Part shown: in pieces, positions 1 to 9,164 of the stretch
How positions within the stretch are numbered: position 1 is the stretch's first letter
How the letters are laid out: every line of letters begins with the position of its first letter
Source of the DNA: Actinomycetota bacterium
GTDB taxonomy: Bacteria; Actinomycetota; Coriobacteriia; Anaerosomatales; JAUXNU01
Direction: 5' to 3'
Length of the DNA stretch: 64,000 nt
Assembly (NCBI GenBank): GCA_030682655.1
Contig: JAUXNU010000054.1
Coordinates: 1-64,000, forward strand
The notes under the pieces: model-generated
Databases searched by the model: none
Told to the model about the DNA's origin: nothing
Seen by the model: only the letters and a program-made list of their open reading frames with translations
Made by a program: the position numbers and the translations under genes

Positions 1-165
1 TGGGTTTCGCCAAAGAAGGTCGCCGAGACCTGCAGGATATGTCACAAGGGATCCGAGGAGGCGTTCGTGGAGAAATCTGGCGGGCTGATCCACAAGAAGG
101 TGGAAGCCGCCGAGGAGAATCCTCTCCGTCAGTTCCTCTCCCGAATTAGGTCGTGGCTCAGCTAA
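1..165 (+). CDS. C-terminal end of a c-type cytochrome (5' end outside window)
   Basis: The window opens inside a reading frame that ends at a TAA at 163-165. The 54 visible residues hold one haem-binding motif, CRICH, followed by a lysine- and glutamate-rich tail ending in RSWLS. This is the end of a haem c protein, probably multihaem given the next gene, but the family cannot be told from this fragment. The following cytochrome starts 13 bases before this stop, so the two are translationally coupled members of one operon. Confidence 0.7.
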   Translation, partial: WVSPKKVAETCRICHKGSEEAFVEKSGGLIHKKVEAAEENPLRQFLSRIRSWLS

Positions 166-1751
166 GACATAGACCGAAACGTTTGAACCCATGGGGGGTG
201 GCGGCCGCCATTGTGCTGGCCGCCGCCTTCCTTCTTGTCGCCCCGATTCCGGGCGGCGGGCAGATTCCCGACAGCCTGGATCTGACCGGCGACGTGGAGG
301 CGCTCAACTGCGCGCCGTGCCACATACAGATAGCGGAGTCGCGCAAGCCCGGGCTCATATTCTCACACGGTATGCACCTCGTTGTGAGCTGCACCGCGTG
401 CCACTACAAGCCGGCCCACGAGGCCGGCAAGACCTACTCTCCGCCCATGGAGTCTTGCTTCAACTGTCACGGCATCTCGCACGGTCCCCAGGGCGACATC
501 GCCGCGGCGGAATGCTCTGCGTGCCATTCGCCGTCGTTCAAGTTGCGGCCCCGAACCCACATCAAGACCTGGGCCAAGGCGCCACACGCCGAACGCGCCA
601 AGAACGACACGAACCAGTGCATGATGTGTCACGACGCGCCCAAGGATTGCGACGAGTGCCACAGACAGGAGAAGGTGGACGTCGGGCCGATGCCGGCGAC
701 GTTCCTCGGGACGATCCCGGTGGACCTCGACCGGCCGGCGGTCATCGTCTATCCGACCCAGCCGACCTCGATGGGGCAGTGCATGTACTGCCATCCGGAC
801 ATCGATGACTTCCTGCCGGGCAGGGTCATCTTCGCCCACGCGGATCACCTCAAGCGCAACTACCAGTGCACCGTGTGCCACCCGAAGTTCGGGCACGGCA
901 CGGGCACAAAGAGCATCCGCAGACCGGACATGCTGTCGTGCTACCGCTGTCACGGGCTCACTCACGCGTCGGCGGGAGTAGTCGCTACGGAGGACTGCTA
1001 CGCGTGTCACCCCAGGGACTTCGAGCTCATGCCGGACGACCACACCAAGAAGTTCCAGGTCGGTGACCACAAGAAGCGGGCGAACAAAGAACCCGAGTAC
1101 TGCGCGATGTGCCACAAGCCCGGCTTCTGCGTCGAGTGCCACATGGGACGGCGCAAGAGCGGTCCGGGCTCGAAGAAGGTCATTCCTGTCGAGCACAAGA
1201 AGGCCGCGTGGCTCAGCGGACATGGTGGGCTCTACCTGGCCCAGGAGGGTGCTTGCGGCTCCTGCCACGACTCGCCGTCGTGCAAGCTCTGCCACAAGAC
1301 GGTCATGCCGCACCCCGCGGACTGGCTGAAAAACCACAAACCCTCCACAGACGTGGGCCGCGAAGACTGTAATGTATGTCACACGGACCGCAGTTCTTGT
1401 CAGAGCTGCCACCACGCCAAGGTCGCGAAGCTAGAGCTGATTCCCGAGAACTGCGTAGACTGTCACGAAGAGATGAAGACGGAGCCTCCCACCAAGATCA
1501 AGAACACCGGCCTGGCCGAGCACGCTGTACACTTTGATGTCGTGGAGCGTGTCGGCAGGCCCTACGTGTGCGACGATTGCCACATCGGGTTCTCGACGGC
1601 ACACGTGTTGCAGCCCTCGTCGCCGACGCAGGTTCACGACCTGAGGCTGTGCTACGACTGTCACGGGAATCTTGACGTGCGCAAGCTGCAGATAGCGCCG
1701 TGGCCGGGCTCCGAGTTGTGCCGACGCTGTCACACAGACATGAGGATCTGA
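153..1751 (+). CDS. Exported cytochrome c with 20 CXXCH haem sites
   Basis: A 532-residue protein. The N-terminus has a basic stretch (RHRPKR) and a hydrophobic segment at about residues 14-32, giving a signal peptide or anchor that places the haem domain outside the membrane. I count 20 CXXCH motifs, from CAPCH near residue 53 to CRRCH near the C-terminus. Many have extra histidines nearby that could be distal ligands. The likely role is long-range electron transfer between membrane and wall or exterior; the electron donor is unknown. The GTG start at 153 is chosen because it gives the positively charged n-region; an internal GTG at 198 would remove it. The stop overlaps the next ATG by one base. 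No CX3CH or longer haem motifs were seen. Confidence 0.9.
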   Translation: MAQLRHRPKRLNPWGVAAAIVLAAAFLLVAPIPGGGQIPDSLDLTGDVEALNCAPCHIQIAESRKPGLIFSHGMHLVVSCTACHYKPAHEAGKTYSPPMESCFNCHGISHGPQGDIAAAECSACHSPSFKLRPRTHIKTWAKAPHAERAKNDTNQCMMCHDAPKDCDECHRQEKVDVGPMPATFLGTIPVDLDRPAVIVYPTQPTSMGQCMYCHPDIDDFLPGRVIFAHADHLKRNYQCTVCHPKFGHGTGTKSIRRPDMLSCYRCHGLTHASAGVVATEDCYACHPRDFELMPDDHTKKFQVGDHKKRANKEPEYCAMCHKPGFCVECHMGRRKSGPGSKKVIPVEHKKAAWLSGHGGLYLAQEGACGSCHDSPSCKLCHKTVMPHPADWLKNHKPSTDVGREDCNVCHTDRSSCQSCHHAKVAKLELIPENCVDCHEEMKTEPPTKIKNTGLAEHAVHFDVVERVGRPYVCDDCHIGFSTAHVLQPSSPTQVHDLRLCYDCHGNLDVRKLQIAPWPGSELCRRCHTDMRI

Positions 1752-2797
1752 TGGCCGGAACTGCAAAGGAAGGCAGGAGCGTGCGAACCCCCGTTCAGAG
1801 TTCCAAGTATCTTGACATCGCGATCAAGGTCGCCGTTGCGATGCTGGTTGCCGCCCTGGTGTTCCTGGTCTACAGCCTCACTTCCACGAAGCTACGCGAT
1901 CAGCGCACCTCTCCGGCCGCCCGTGCGGCGCAGAACCTGATCGAGGCGGTTAACGCGGACCCGAACAACCCGGTGGCGCGGCTTCGGCTTGCCGACGCGC
2001 TCCTCGCTGCGGGCGATCAAAGGGGCGCGACGGAGCAGTACCAGGAGGTACTCCTCCTAAGCAAGGACGACCCCGGCGCTCTTGCGGGTCTGGCAACCAT
2101 CGCGATGGACCAGGGAGAGTGGCGAACCGCCGAGGGCCACTGGCGAAAGATCATCGACGTGCTGAGGACCGGCCAATACGCCAACATCGACCAGCGTCTC
2201 GAGAAGGCCTACTACTACCTCGGGTCCACGCTTATGGAAGTGAAGGAGTACGAAGAGGCGGCACGCTACCTCAAGGAGGCCCTCCGGCTGCGCCCAGGCG
2301 CGTCCGATTCGCATTTCCTCCTCGGCGTGGCCTATCGCGAGATGGACTCGCCGATGAAGTACCGTGAGGAAGTCGAACTCGCACTGCAGTTCGACCCGCT
2401 CCTCCCCGAGGCGAACCTCGAGCTCGGCAAGATATTGCTGGCCGACGGCGATGTCGCTGGCGCGGCGGAGCGATTCCGGGTCTCTGCGGACCACGCGCCA
2501 CCGGAACGTCCCGAACCTGCCAAGGAGCTCGCCAAGCTCGGTACCGCCGAGGAGCGGCTTGCAACCTCCGAACGGCTGCTCGGGGAAGGCAAGCGCCGCG
2601 ATGCGCTCGTTGAGGCGCGGGTCGCTGCCGCCATCGATCCCGCGAACATCCGGGCCTCGAGGCTGATTGCACAGTTGCACGAGCAGCTCGGCGAGAAGGA
2701 GTTCGCGAGGGAAGCCTGGGAGCGCGTGCTTACAGTCGCTCCGGGAGACGAGGAAGCCAAAGAAGCTGTGAAACGGCTTGAAGGGAAGTCCGAGTGA
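1751..2797 (+). CDS. Membrane-anchored TPR protein
   Basis: A 348-residue protein starting at the ATG that overlaps the cytochrome stop (TGATG), which marks translational coupling. A single hydrophobic segment at about residues 24-43 anchors it. The rest is helical tetratricopeptide repeats, with typical A/G-Y/L-A positions in about five units between residues 55 and 340. TPR domains are protein-binding scaffolds. Placed directly after a 20-haem cytochrome, it resembles the NrfG/CcmH-type TPR proteins that help apocytochromes mature, or it may hold the extracytoplasmic complex together; both are inferences. It carries no haem motif. The stop overlaps the next GTG by four bases. Confidence 0.75.
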   Translation: MAGTAKEGRSVRTPVQSSKYLDIAIKVAVAMLVAALVFLVYSLTSTKLRDQRTSPAARAAQNLIEAVNADPNNPVARLRLADALLAAGDQRGATEQYQEVLLLSKDDPGALAGLATIAMDQGEWRTAEGHWRKIIDVLRTGQYANIDQRLEKAYYYLGSTLMEVKEYEEAARYLKEALRLRPGASDSHFLLGVAYREMDSPMKYREEVELALQFDPLLPEANLELGKILLADGDVAGAAERFRVSADHAPPERPEPAKELAKLGTAEERLATSERLLGEGKRRDALVEARVAAAIDPANIRASRLIAQLHEQLGEKEFAREAWERVLTVAPGDEEAKEAVKRLEGKSE

Positions 2798-4365
2798 CCT
2801 ACGACGACAGGGACCGGCGCACGGACGGCGATCCGACCATCGGACGCGGTCTGAGCGACCCCGCCGCAGAGCACGTCCCCCCCGCCTCCAACAGGCGCAA
2901 GATGGTTCTGCTTGCGATACTCCTCGCACTACTGGCTCTCGTCGGGTATTCGACCTACTACTATCTCGTGAACAGGAGACTTCCGATCCCGCGGTTGTCG
3001 CGGGGAGAGGAAGAGGTTGCTCCTCCAGAGTACCTGTACTCGATCTCGGGCCCCCGGGGCGAAGACGCTCTCACGCGACCTGTCGGTGTGGCCGTGGGGC
3101 AGAACGGGCTGGTCTACGCGACGGATACTCTCGCGCGGACGATCCGGGTCTTCACCACCCAGGGACAATACAGGTTCTCGTTCAACACAATTGAGGACGG
3201 TCTGAACTCCACTCTCGGCACTCCCGCTCACCTCGCAATCGACGCGCAGGGCAGCGTCTACGTCTCGGACAGACGCCGGAGGGCCATCTACGTCTTCGAC
3301 AAGAACGGCAAGTACCTGCGCAAGATCGTCCCTGCGGGCGAGGACGCGAAGAGCTGGAGCCCGCTCGGGATGGCGTTTGACGCCGAAGGCAACCTGTATG
3401 TGACCGACGTGGGAGTTACCACCGAGCATCGCGTGATTGTCTTCGGTGGCTCGGGCACGGAGATCCTGCGTTTCGGCTCCACCGCGCAGGCCAACCAGAT
3501 GGTGGACGCTCCCGGAAAGTTCTACTTCCCGAACGGTGTCGTGGTGGCGCCCGACAACAAGCTCATGGTGGGGGATAGCAACAACCGTAGGGTGCAGGTG
3601 TTCTCAACTGGCGGCCACTTCGGCTCTCTCATCCGGACGGGAGGCATCCCGCGTGGCATGGTGATCGACCCAGAGAAACGTCTCTACGTGGTCGACGCGC
3701 TCTCTCACATGGTCGACGTGTTCGACCTTGAGGGAAAACGGATCGTGAGCTTTGGCAGGGAGGGAGTGGGGCCGGGAGAGTTCCGGTACGCCAACGATAT
3801 CTCTCTCGACAAGGCCGGGCACATCTACGTCTCCGACCGCGAGAACCATCAGATACAGGTCTGGGCATGGCCGCAAGAGGGCTTCGAGGTGCCGCCAACG
3901 CCCGAAACGCCGGCCCAATGGGCGCTGTGTCTCTCGCCACTCCTGCTGATACCACCGCTGTTCCTCCTGCGCCGAAAGCGCTGGGTGGTCACCGCCGACT
4001 TCATCGACGCACTTGCCGAGGAACACGCCGTGGGGACGATGCAACGCCGCCGGTGGAAGTGGGTGACCACACACACCGTGTGGGCGGCCCTGGATGGACG
4101 CGTCGCGGAAGACATCGACCTTGGCGAGCTCGTGCGTGCCGAGACCCACTCGGACTCCGACGCGCGCGATCTCGTCGAGCGGATGGGTGTCGGCTACGAG
4201 ATGGCAGCACTGCTTGTTCTTGCAAAGCGGGCGAAGCGGATATGCACGCAGGACGAGCGCCTGGCCTCTCTGGCTGCGACGCTCGGAGCAACCGTGTATG
4301 ATGCACACAGCTTCATGCGGAAGTACGGCGATTCACAAGCGGACAAGCCAAAGGGACGTGAGTAG
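2794..4365 (+). CDS. Two-TM protein: external NHL propeller plus internal PIN-like domain
   Basis: A 523-residue protein; its GTG start overlaps the previous stop (GTGA). TM1 lies at about residues 36-58. It is followed by roughly 300 residues of NHL-type repeats with recurring GVAV, LYVTD and IYVSDR motifs that build a beta-propeller. TM2 is at about 375-391 (LCLSPLLLIPPLFLL), with positive residues (RRKRW) just after it. The final ~130 residues would then be cytoplasmic. They contain TADFIDALAEE and a late TQDERLASLAATLG segment, a spacing that resembles PIN-like nuclease folds. That assignment is tentative, since only part of an acidic triad can be matched. NHL proteins accompany multihaem cytochromes in other metal-respiring bacteria. 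This is the last gene before the formate-dehydrogenase promoter. Confidence 0.7.
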   Translation: MTYDDRDRRTDGDPTIGRGLSDPAAEHVPPASNRRKMVLLAILLALLALVGYSTYYYLVNRRLPIPRLSRGEEEVAPPEYLYSISGPRGEDALTRPVGVAVGQNGLVYATDTLARTIRVFTTQGQYRFSFNTIEDGLNSTLGTPAHLAIDAQGSVYVSDRRRRAIYVFDKNGKYLRKIVPAGEDAKSWSPLGMAFDAEGNLYVTDVGVTTEHRVIVFGGSGTEILRFGSTAQANQMVDAPGKFYFPNGVVVAPDNKLMVGDSNNRRVQVFSTGGHFGSLIRTGGIPRGMVIDPEKRLYVVDALSHMVDVFDLEGKRIVSFGREGVGPGEFRYANDISLDKAGHIYVSDRENHQIQVWAWPQEGFEVPPTPETPAQWALCLSPLLLIPPLFLLRRKRWVVTADFIDALAEEHAVGTMQRRRWKWVTTHTVWAALDGRVAEDIDLGELVRAETHSDSDARDLVERMGVGYEMAALLVLAKRAKRICTQDERLASLAATLGATVYDAHSFMRKYGDSQADKPKGRE

Positions 4366-4393
4366 AAACCGCGGGTTTCGAGCATAGTCTTTG

Positions 4394-4422
4394 TTGACGG
4401 GGTGGGAGTGCGGGCGTAATAT
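4394..4422 (+). promoter_or_regulatory. Sigma-70-type promoter of the formate dehydrogenase locus
   Basis: TTGACG at 4394-4399 and TAATAT at 4417-4422 are separated by exactly 17 bases, close to consensus in a GC-rich background. Transcription would begin near 4429, about 420 bases before the formate dehydrogenase ATG, so the operon has its own promoter and a long untranslated leader. Confidence 0.65.
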
Positions 4423-4428
4423 CCAGGG

Positions 4429-4850
4429 GTCGCTTGTAACTCGCGGTTACAGCCGCAACTCAGGTTCGGAAACCAGGCGATGACACATATGGGACGACGT
4501 TCCCGAGCTGAGATACCTACAGCCTGAGGCCAGGGGATCGCAGCCGATAGGGTGCAATCGGAAACGAGAGTGCCTCCCGTTTGGAAAGGGAACGTGCGCA
4601 GGGCAGTCGGCCGGGACATCCGGCTGACGTGTTAAGCGCACGACACAGGGGGGCGCAGACAGATGAAGACCGGTTTCGGACAGGCTCACGGTATCGCCTG
4701 GCTGATATCGGTTTCTTCGTGCCTACGACTTGTGGGTACCGGGCCGGAAGGAGGCGACCGAGACCGGTGACGTCATGCGCGGACCCGAAGGTCCGCGTGC
4801 AGGCGCGGAGCCGCGAACGCGACTCCGCGACATTGAGAAGGGAAGAGGGT
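4429..4850 (+). promoter_or_regulatory. Long structured 5' leader upstream of formate dehydrogenase
   Basis: This non-coding stretch lies between the promoter and the Tat-signal ATG and has no convincing reading frame. It folds by eye into several hairpins. The arms 4606-4614 and 4620-4628 pair (9 bp with one G-U, loop GACAT). This hairpin sits inside an outer stem formed by CGTGCGC (4593-4599) and GCGCACG (4636-4642). A CGCGGACC/GGTCCGCG stem with a CGAA tetraloop spans 4778-4797. CCGAT/ATCGG also pair near 4543-4560. Nested stems are typical of riboswitches or leader RNAs. I could not match it to molybdenum-cofactor, cobalamin or cyclic dinucleotide riboswitch consensus elements. It ends in a ribosome site (GAAGGGAAGAGG) before the ATG at 4851. 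Confidence 0.45.
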
Positions 4851-7800
4851 ATGGGAAAGAGACACAGAGAAGAAGGGGAGTCCGGGCTCAGCCGGCGTGA
4901 TTTTCTCAAGACCGGAGCTGCAGTAGCCGGTGCCGGAGCGGCGGGCTTCGAGTTCGCTGTAGCACCTTCAATGGCCGTCGCTGCTGAGGTCGATGAGACA
5001 TATCACACTACCTGCCCGTACTGTTCCGTCAGCTGTGGACAGCTTGTCGACGTCGATGCTTCCGGCACCGTCCTCGATGTCTATGGCGACCACATGTCTC
5101 CATTCAATTCCGGCGGGTTGTGCGCGAAGGGTGCCGCCGGATATCAGCTAGTGACGAACTCGCGCCGAATAGGCTCACAGGCGGGTTCGCACCCGGTCAA
5201 CCCGGCGTTCGCTTACGATGGCAATTACACAGATGGTGTCGCGTACAAGCGCACTTGCGACGCCAGCGGTGTCGACAGCGGCTGGGGCAAGATGGGCCTT
5301 ACGGACGCTCTCGGCGAGATCGGGACTTCCATGGTTACCGCACGCGGTGCTGTGAACGCAGCCAACGGCTACAACAGCAAGTCCGTGGCATTCTTCGGCT
5401 CGTCGCACATGAACAACGAGCAGAACTACGCGTACCGCCGCCTGATCGCTCAGTTCGGAACCTCGAACGTCGAGCATCAGGCCCGTATTTGACACTCGTC
5501 CACGGTGGCCGGTCTGGCCGCCGCATTCGGACGAGGCGCCATGACGAACAACTGGACCGACCTCGGCAACTCGTCGCTCTTCGTGGTCATGGGCGCCAAC
5601 CCGGTGGAGAATCACCCGGCGAGCATGGCGCACATCAACAAGGCACGCGGCAAGGGCGCGAAGCTCATCGTCATCGACCCGCGCAAGACCCGCACCGCGC
5701 TTCAGGCCGATCGCTTTATCCGTATCCGCCCCGGCACCGACATCGCCTTCATCAACGGCGTAGTGCGCGGGATCATCGCGGACATGGAAGCGCGCCCGAG
5801 TGACGGTCCGGACGGGGTTCGAGACCAGTTCTACAAGTTCCTGGACCAGACGGGCAGCGGCACGTTCTTCACCGACGGTGACGATGCGACGGGGAGCACT
5901 AGCACGGCGGTTCCTGGCAACTCGAAGTACTCCGATGCCCGTTTCATCTTGAACGGCGCTGGCACGGATTACGAGCGCGAGACTATCGTCGCAGCCACCG
6001 GATTTCCGGCCGTTGGCGGAGAGTCCGCCAACACGATCATCTCGAACTTCCCGAAGAAGGCTGCAAACGTCTTCGGCAATGTGAACACGGTGTACAACCG
6101 GCTCAAGGCGCACGTCGCACCATATGACACTGCGACGGTCGCGGATATCTGTGGCTGCACTGAGGCGGACATCGCGTACGTCATCGACGCCTACATTCAG
6201 AATGGCCGTTGTTCGAGCGTCGGCGACACTCTCTCCTCACAGGATCCGCTCGCGACGGGCTACAAGTGCACCACGATGCTGTACGCGATGGGTCTCACGC
6301 AGCACACGCACGGCGCCCAGAACGTCAAGTCGTTCACGGTCCTTCAAACCCTTATGGGCAACATGGGACGTGCCGGCGGAGGCATCAACGCGCTGCGCGG
6401 TATCCACAACGTTCAGGGTTCGACGGACATGGGCAACCTGTACCATCTGATTCCGTTCTACTCGGGCAACCCGTCGACCATGACCTTGGCCGACCCCGAC
6501 GCGTTCGGCAAGTACATGAACACCCTGTGGGGTGTGCCCGTGAGTGGAACAGGTACCCGTACGACGATGAACAACTCCTATGATGACGCCTACAACACGG
6601 CGGCGATGGGTCTGCAGCAGCGTGGTTTCATCAACATGACCTACAACTTCTTTGGTAGCCCCGAGTGGATGAAGGATGCGTCCGGCAACCTGACGACCGC
6701 CAATCGCGCGTTTACCAATGCTCTCTACGATCTGTGGCCCAAAACCAACGGTGATGATCACGTCACCATGTTCCGCAAGATGGCGACCAGCGACATCAAG
6801 GCCGCAGTCGTCTGGGGACAGAATCCTGCGGTCACCGAACCCAACCAAAGCGCGATCCGCGCCGGTCTCGAGAACCTCGACACCCTCGTGGTCGTCGACA
6901 TGTTCGAGAACGAGACGGCCGCTGTGAAGCGCAAGGCCAACAGCGCGACGTACCTTCTTCCCGCGTGTTCGCACGTCGAGGAAGCCGGTAGCGTTGCAAA
7001 CTCCGGTCGCGTGCTTCAGTGGCGTGAGCGTGCCACCCTTCCGAAGGGCAACAGCAAGGCGGATATCGAGCTCCTTTTCCGTATGGCGAAGGCATTCGAT
7101 GATGCGGGCGCGTTCTCGCATATCACGGCCCAGTGGACCGACCAGGGCAAGGCATGGGTCAACGCCTACACCACGCTGTACGGCGAACGCTACGGCTGGA
7201 CGCCCGGTGCCACAGCGTTCGAGGACGCGAGCGGCACTGCCAACATCTGGACCGGGGCCGAAACCGCGCCTCGTGCGGACGGCACGGTGCATGGCTCGGA
7301 GTGGGTCTGCGAGCAGATCTACCGCGAGTTGTGCACGCCGGCGACCGGAACGTCGTGGCTGTACACGGGTGCCTACAACACCACTCGGGGGGTCAACAAG
7401 CACCCGGGTCAGGTCGACTGGCAGACCGCCAACCGCTCCAAGAGCCGAAACAACGCCGATCCGAACTCCACGCTGGCATATCCCAGCTGGGGCTACGCGT
7501 GGCTTGTCAACCGTCGTGTCCTGTACAACAACGCCGATATCCCCGGAGATATCGGGGACTTCTACATGGGGCCGGATTCGGTCGCTCGTCTGTTCGTCAG
7601 CACCAACACGGCGACTCTCAACTACTCGCGTTGGTACCGCACGATCAACCGTCTGGCCGACAAGCCCGATGTCGCCCTTGGCGGTCCAACCGCCCAGCAC
7701 ATCCTACCTGGCCGCTTCCCGGCGCACACCGAGCCCTACGAGACCCCAAGGGCCGACCTGGCCGCACTCTGGGGTCGCAACACGAAGGGCACCGGTGCGT

Positions 7801-8294
7801 GGGACCTGCTCAAGTCCGACACGCTTGCTGCTGCGGGTCGCGTTGGCGATCTCGACGCTTCAGGATTCCCGCTCGTTCTCACGACGATCCGTTGTGTGGA
7901 GCACTTCCAAGGCGGTCCGATCACACGCAACAACCCCTGGAACGTCGAGGCGGAACCCTATCCCTGGATCGAGATCAACTCTCTCGATGCCGCGGCTGCG
8001 GGTATCGCGACAGGCGACTGGGTCAATGTGATCACTGCTCGCTCCAACAGCACGACGGACCAGGAGGGCCGGACCACCGGTGCTCCGTTCGCCGATGGCT
8101 TCCTGGCGCGGGTCGGAGTCGGTCTACAGTCCAACCAGCGAGTCGGACGCGGGGTGGTAGCAATACCCTGGCACTGGGGCGACAGAGGGCTCTCGACGGG
8201 CTCTCGCGCCAATGACCTGTGCATCGATGCGGGTGATGCGAACACCGTGATTCCCGAGTACAAGGCCTGTCTGTGCAAGATCGAGAAGGCATAA
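4851..8294 (+). CDS. fdhA: Formate dehydrogenase-N type catalytic subunit, selenocysteine at residue 214
   Basis: A molybdopterin-bis(guanine dinucleotide) oxidoreductase of 1147 residues if the in-frame TGA at 5490-5492 is read as selenocysteine. It oxidises formate to CO2. A twin-arginine signal (SRRDFLKTGAA) shows folded export by Tat. A [4Fe-4S] site follows (CPYCSVSCG, then GGLCAKG). The UGA sits in HQARI-U-HSSTVAGL, the place where FdnG-type enzymes carry Sec, and GRGAMTN and LIVIDPRKTRTA continue the family pattern in the same frame. The C-terminus (PWHWGDRGLSTG, VIPEYKACL) is the dinucleotide-binding domain. It is longer than E. coli FdnG (about 1015). The ATG at 4851 has a good ribosome site; an in-frame extension upstream lies in the leader. 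An automated caller would split it at the UGA. Confidence 0.93.
5503..5523 (+). promoter_or_regulatory. SECIS hairpin for UGA 5490-5492
   Basis: CGGUGGCC (5503-5510) pairs along all eight positions (one G-U) with GGCCGCCG (5516-5523), leaving a GGUCU loop. In E. coli fdhF, the GGUCUG of the SECIS loop occupies codons 7-8 after the UGA. Here GGU CUG occupies exactly codons 7-8 after the UGA. SelB binds such loops to direct Sec insertion. Confidence 0.85.
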
Positions 8295-8307
8295 GGGGGT
8301 GGTGACG

Positions 8308-9159
8308 ATGACAACGATGGCTGTTTTTCAGGATGTAGATAAGTGCATGCGCTGCAACGGTTGTGTTATCAGCTGCAAACGCACGTGGAAGATGAAGGCC
8401 CTGAACGTTGGCGTCCACAAGACCGCCCCCGATCAGAGGGTCATCATCAAGTCGCAGAAGCGTGTCGACATGGGTGCGTTCCTCAGGTTCAGCTGTTGGC
8501 ACTGCCCTGACCCGCCCTGCGTCAAGAGGTGCCCCTTCAAGGCACTGGTGAAGGAGCCGAACGGCGCAGTATCGATCGATCCTACGCTCTGTGATCCCGA
8601 CGCAACGAACCCGAAGGGCGTCAAATGCGTTCGGCAGTGTGTGTCTGACTGCCAGCGTGGAGGGTATCCCAAGGTCGGCGTAGGTAGTGACCTGTTCCCG
8701 ACAGCGAAGGCGTGGAAGTGCACTCTGTGCAACGGTCGCGCCGGAAGAAACACCGATCTCGACGCAGCGTACGGAGAGCCTCTTCCGACGCGGGCGACGC
8801 CAGGCGAGATCGGTACAGTCCCTGAGAAGGCCCACGAGCCGAGTTGCGTGTATTCGTGCCCGGCGAAGGCCATGACCTGGGACACCAAGGCGAAGATCCT
8901 CACGAAGATCACCGATGAGGGCTATGTTTCCTACCAGGGTGATGGCAGCATGTTCTGGGCGAGCAAGAAGTACATCCTTGCCGGTCCGAAGGCCGATCCG
9001 TTCATCGAGGATCACGTGACGCCGTTCATCTCAAGCGTACTGCGCGAATCGGTGGACAACGCCGTGCTTGTGCCGACGCTTGTCGCGGGAGGCGTGCTCG
9101 CCGTGATTCTTCGCAGGATGCAGCTGGCCGATGATGCAATGCTGAACGGGAAGGGGTGA
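8308..9159 (+). CDS. fdhB: Formate dehydrogenase iron-sulfur (beta) subunit
   Basis: A 283-residue electron-transfer subunit with four cysteine groups of the DmsB/FdnH kind: CMRCNGCVISC, CWHCPDPPCVKRCP, a CVRQCVSDC/CTLC set and CVYSCP. These should bind four [4Fe-4S] clusters that take electrons from the Sec/Mo subunit. A hydrophobic segment near residues 248-265 (LVPTLVAGGVLAVIL) matches the C-terminal anchor of FdnH. The ATG at 8308 is preferred over GTGs at 8299 and 8302 because AAGGGGGTGG lies at the right distance. There is no signal peptide, so it is probably co-exported with the Tat subunit. It lies 13 bases after fdhA and overlaps the region of the next start. Confidence 0.9.
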   Translation: MTTMAVFQDVDKCMRCNGCVISCKRTWKMKALNVGVHKTAPDQRVIIKSQKRVDMGAFLRFSCWHCPDPPCVKRCPFKALVKEPNGAVSIDPTLCDPDATNPKGVKCVRQCVSDCQRGGYPKVGVGSDLFPTAKAWKCTLCNGRAGRNTDLDAAYGEPLPTRATPGEIGTVPEKAHEPSCVYSCPAKAMTWDTKAKILTKITDEGYVSYQGDGSMFWASKKYILAGPKADPFIEDHVTPFISSVLRESVDNAVLVPTLVAGGVLAVILRRMQLADDAMLNGKG

Positions 9160-9164
9160 TCGAG

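Noticed and set aside
363-1415. 350-residue antisense open frame over the 20-haem gene
   Set aside because: It reflects codon bias of the cytochrome gene and has no domain or ribosome site.
4504-4528. A 25-base stretch with 23 matches to the conserved segment of the ColE1/pUC replication origin
   Set aside because: The match ends on both sides and no plasmid genes or RNA I/II structures are present. I regard it as chance inside a structured leader, although a search would be worthwhile.
4581-4850. In-frame 90-codon extension upstream of the formate dehydrogenase ATG
   Set aside because: It would put the Tat signal internally, has no family match and covers the hairpin-rich leader; the ATG at 4851 has a good ribosome site.
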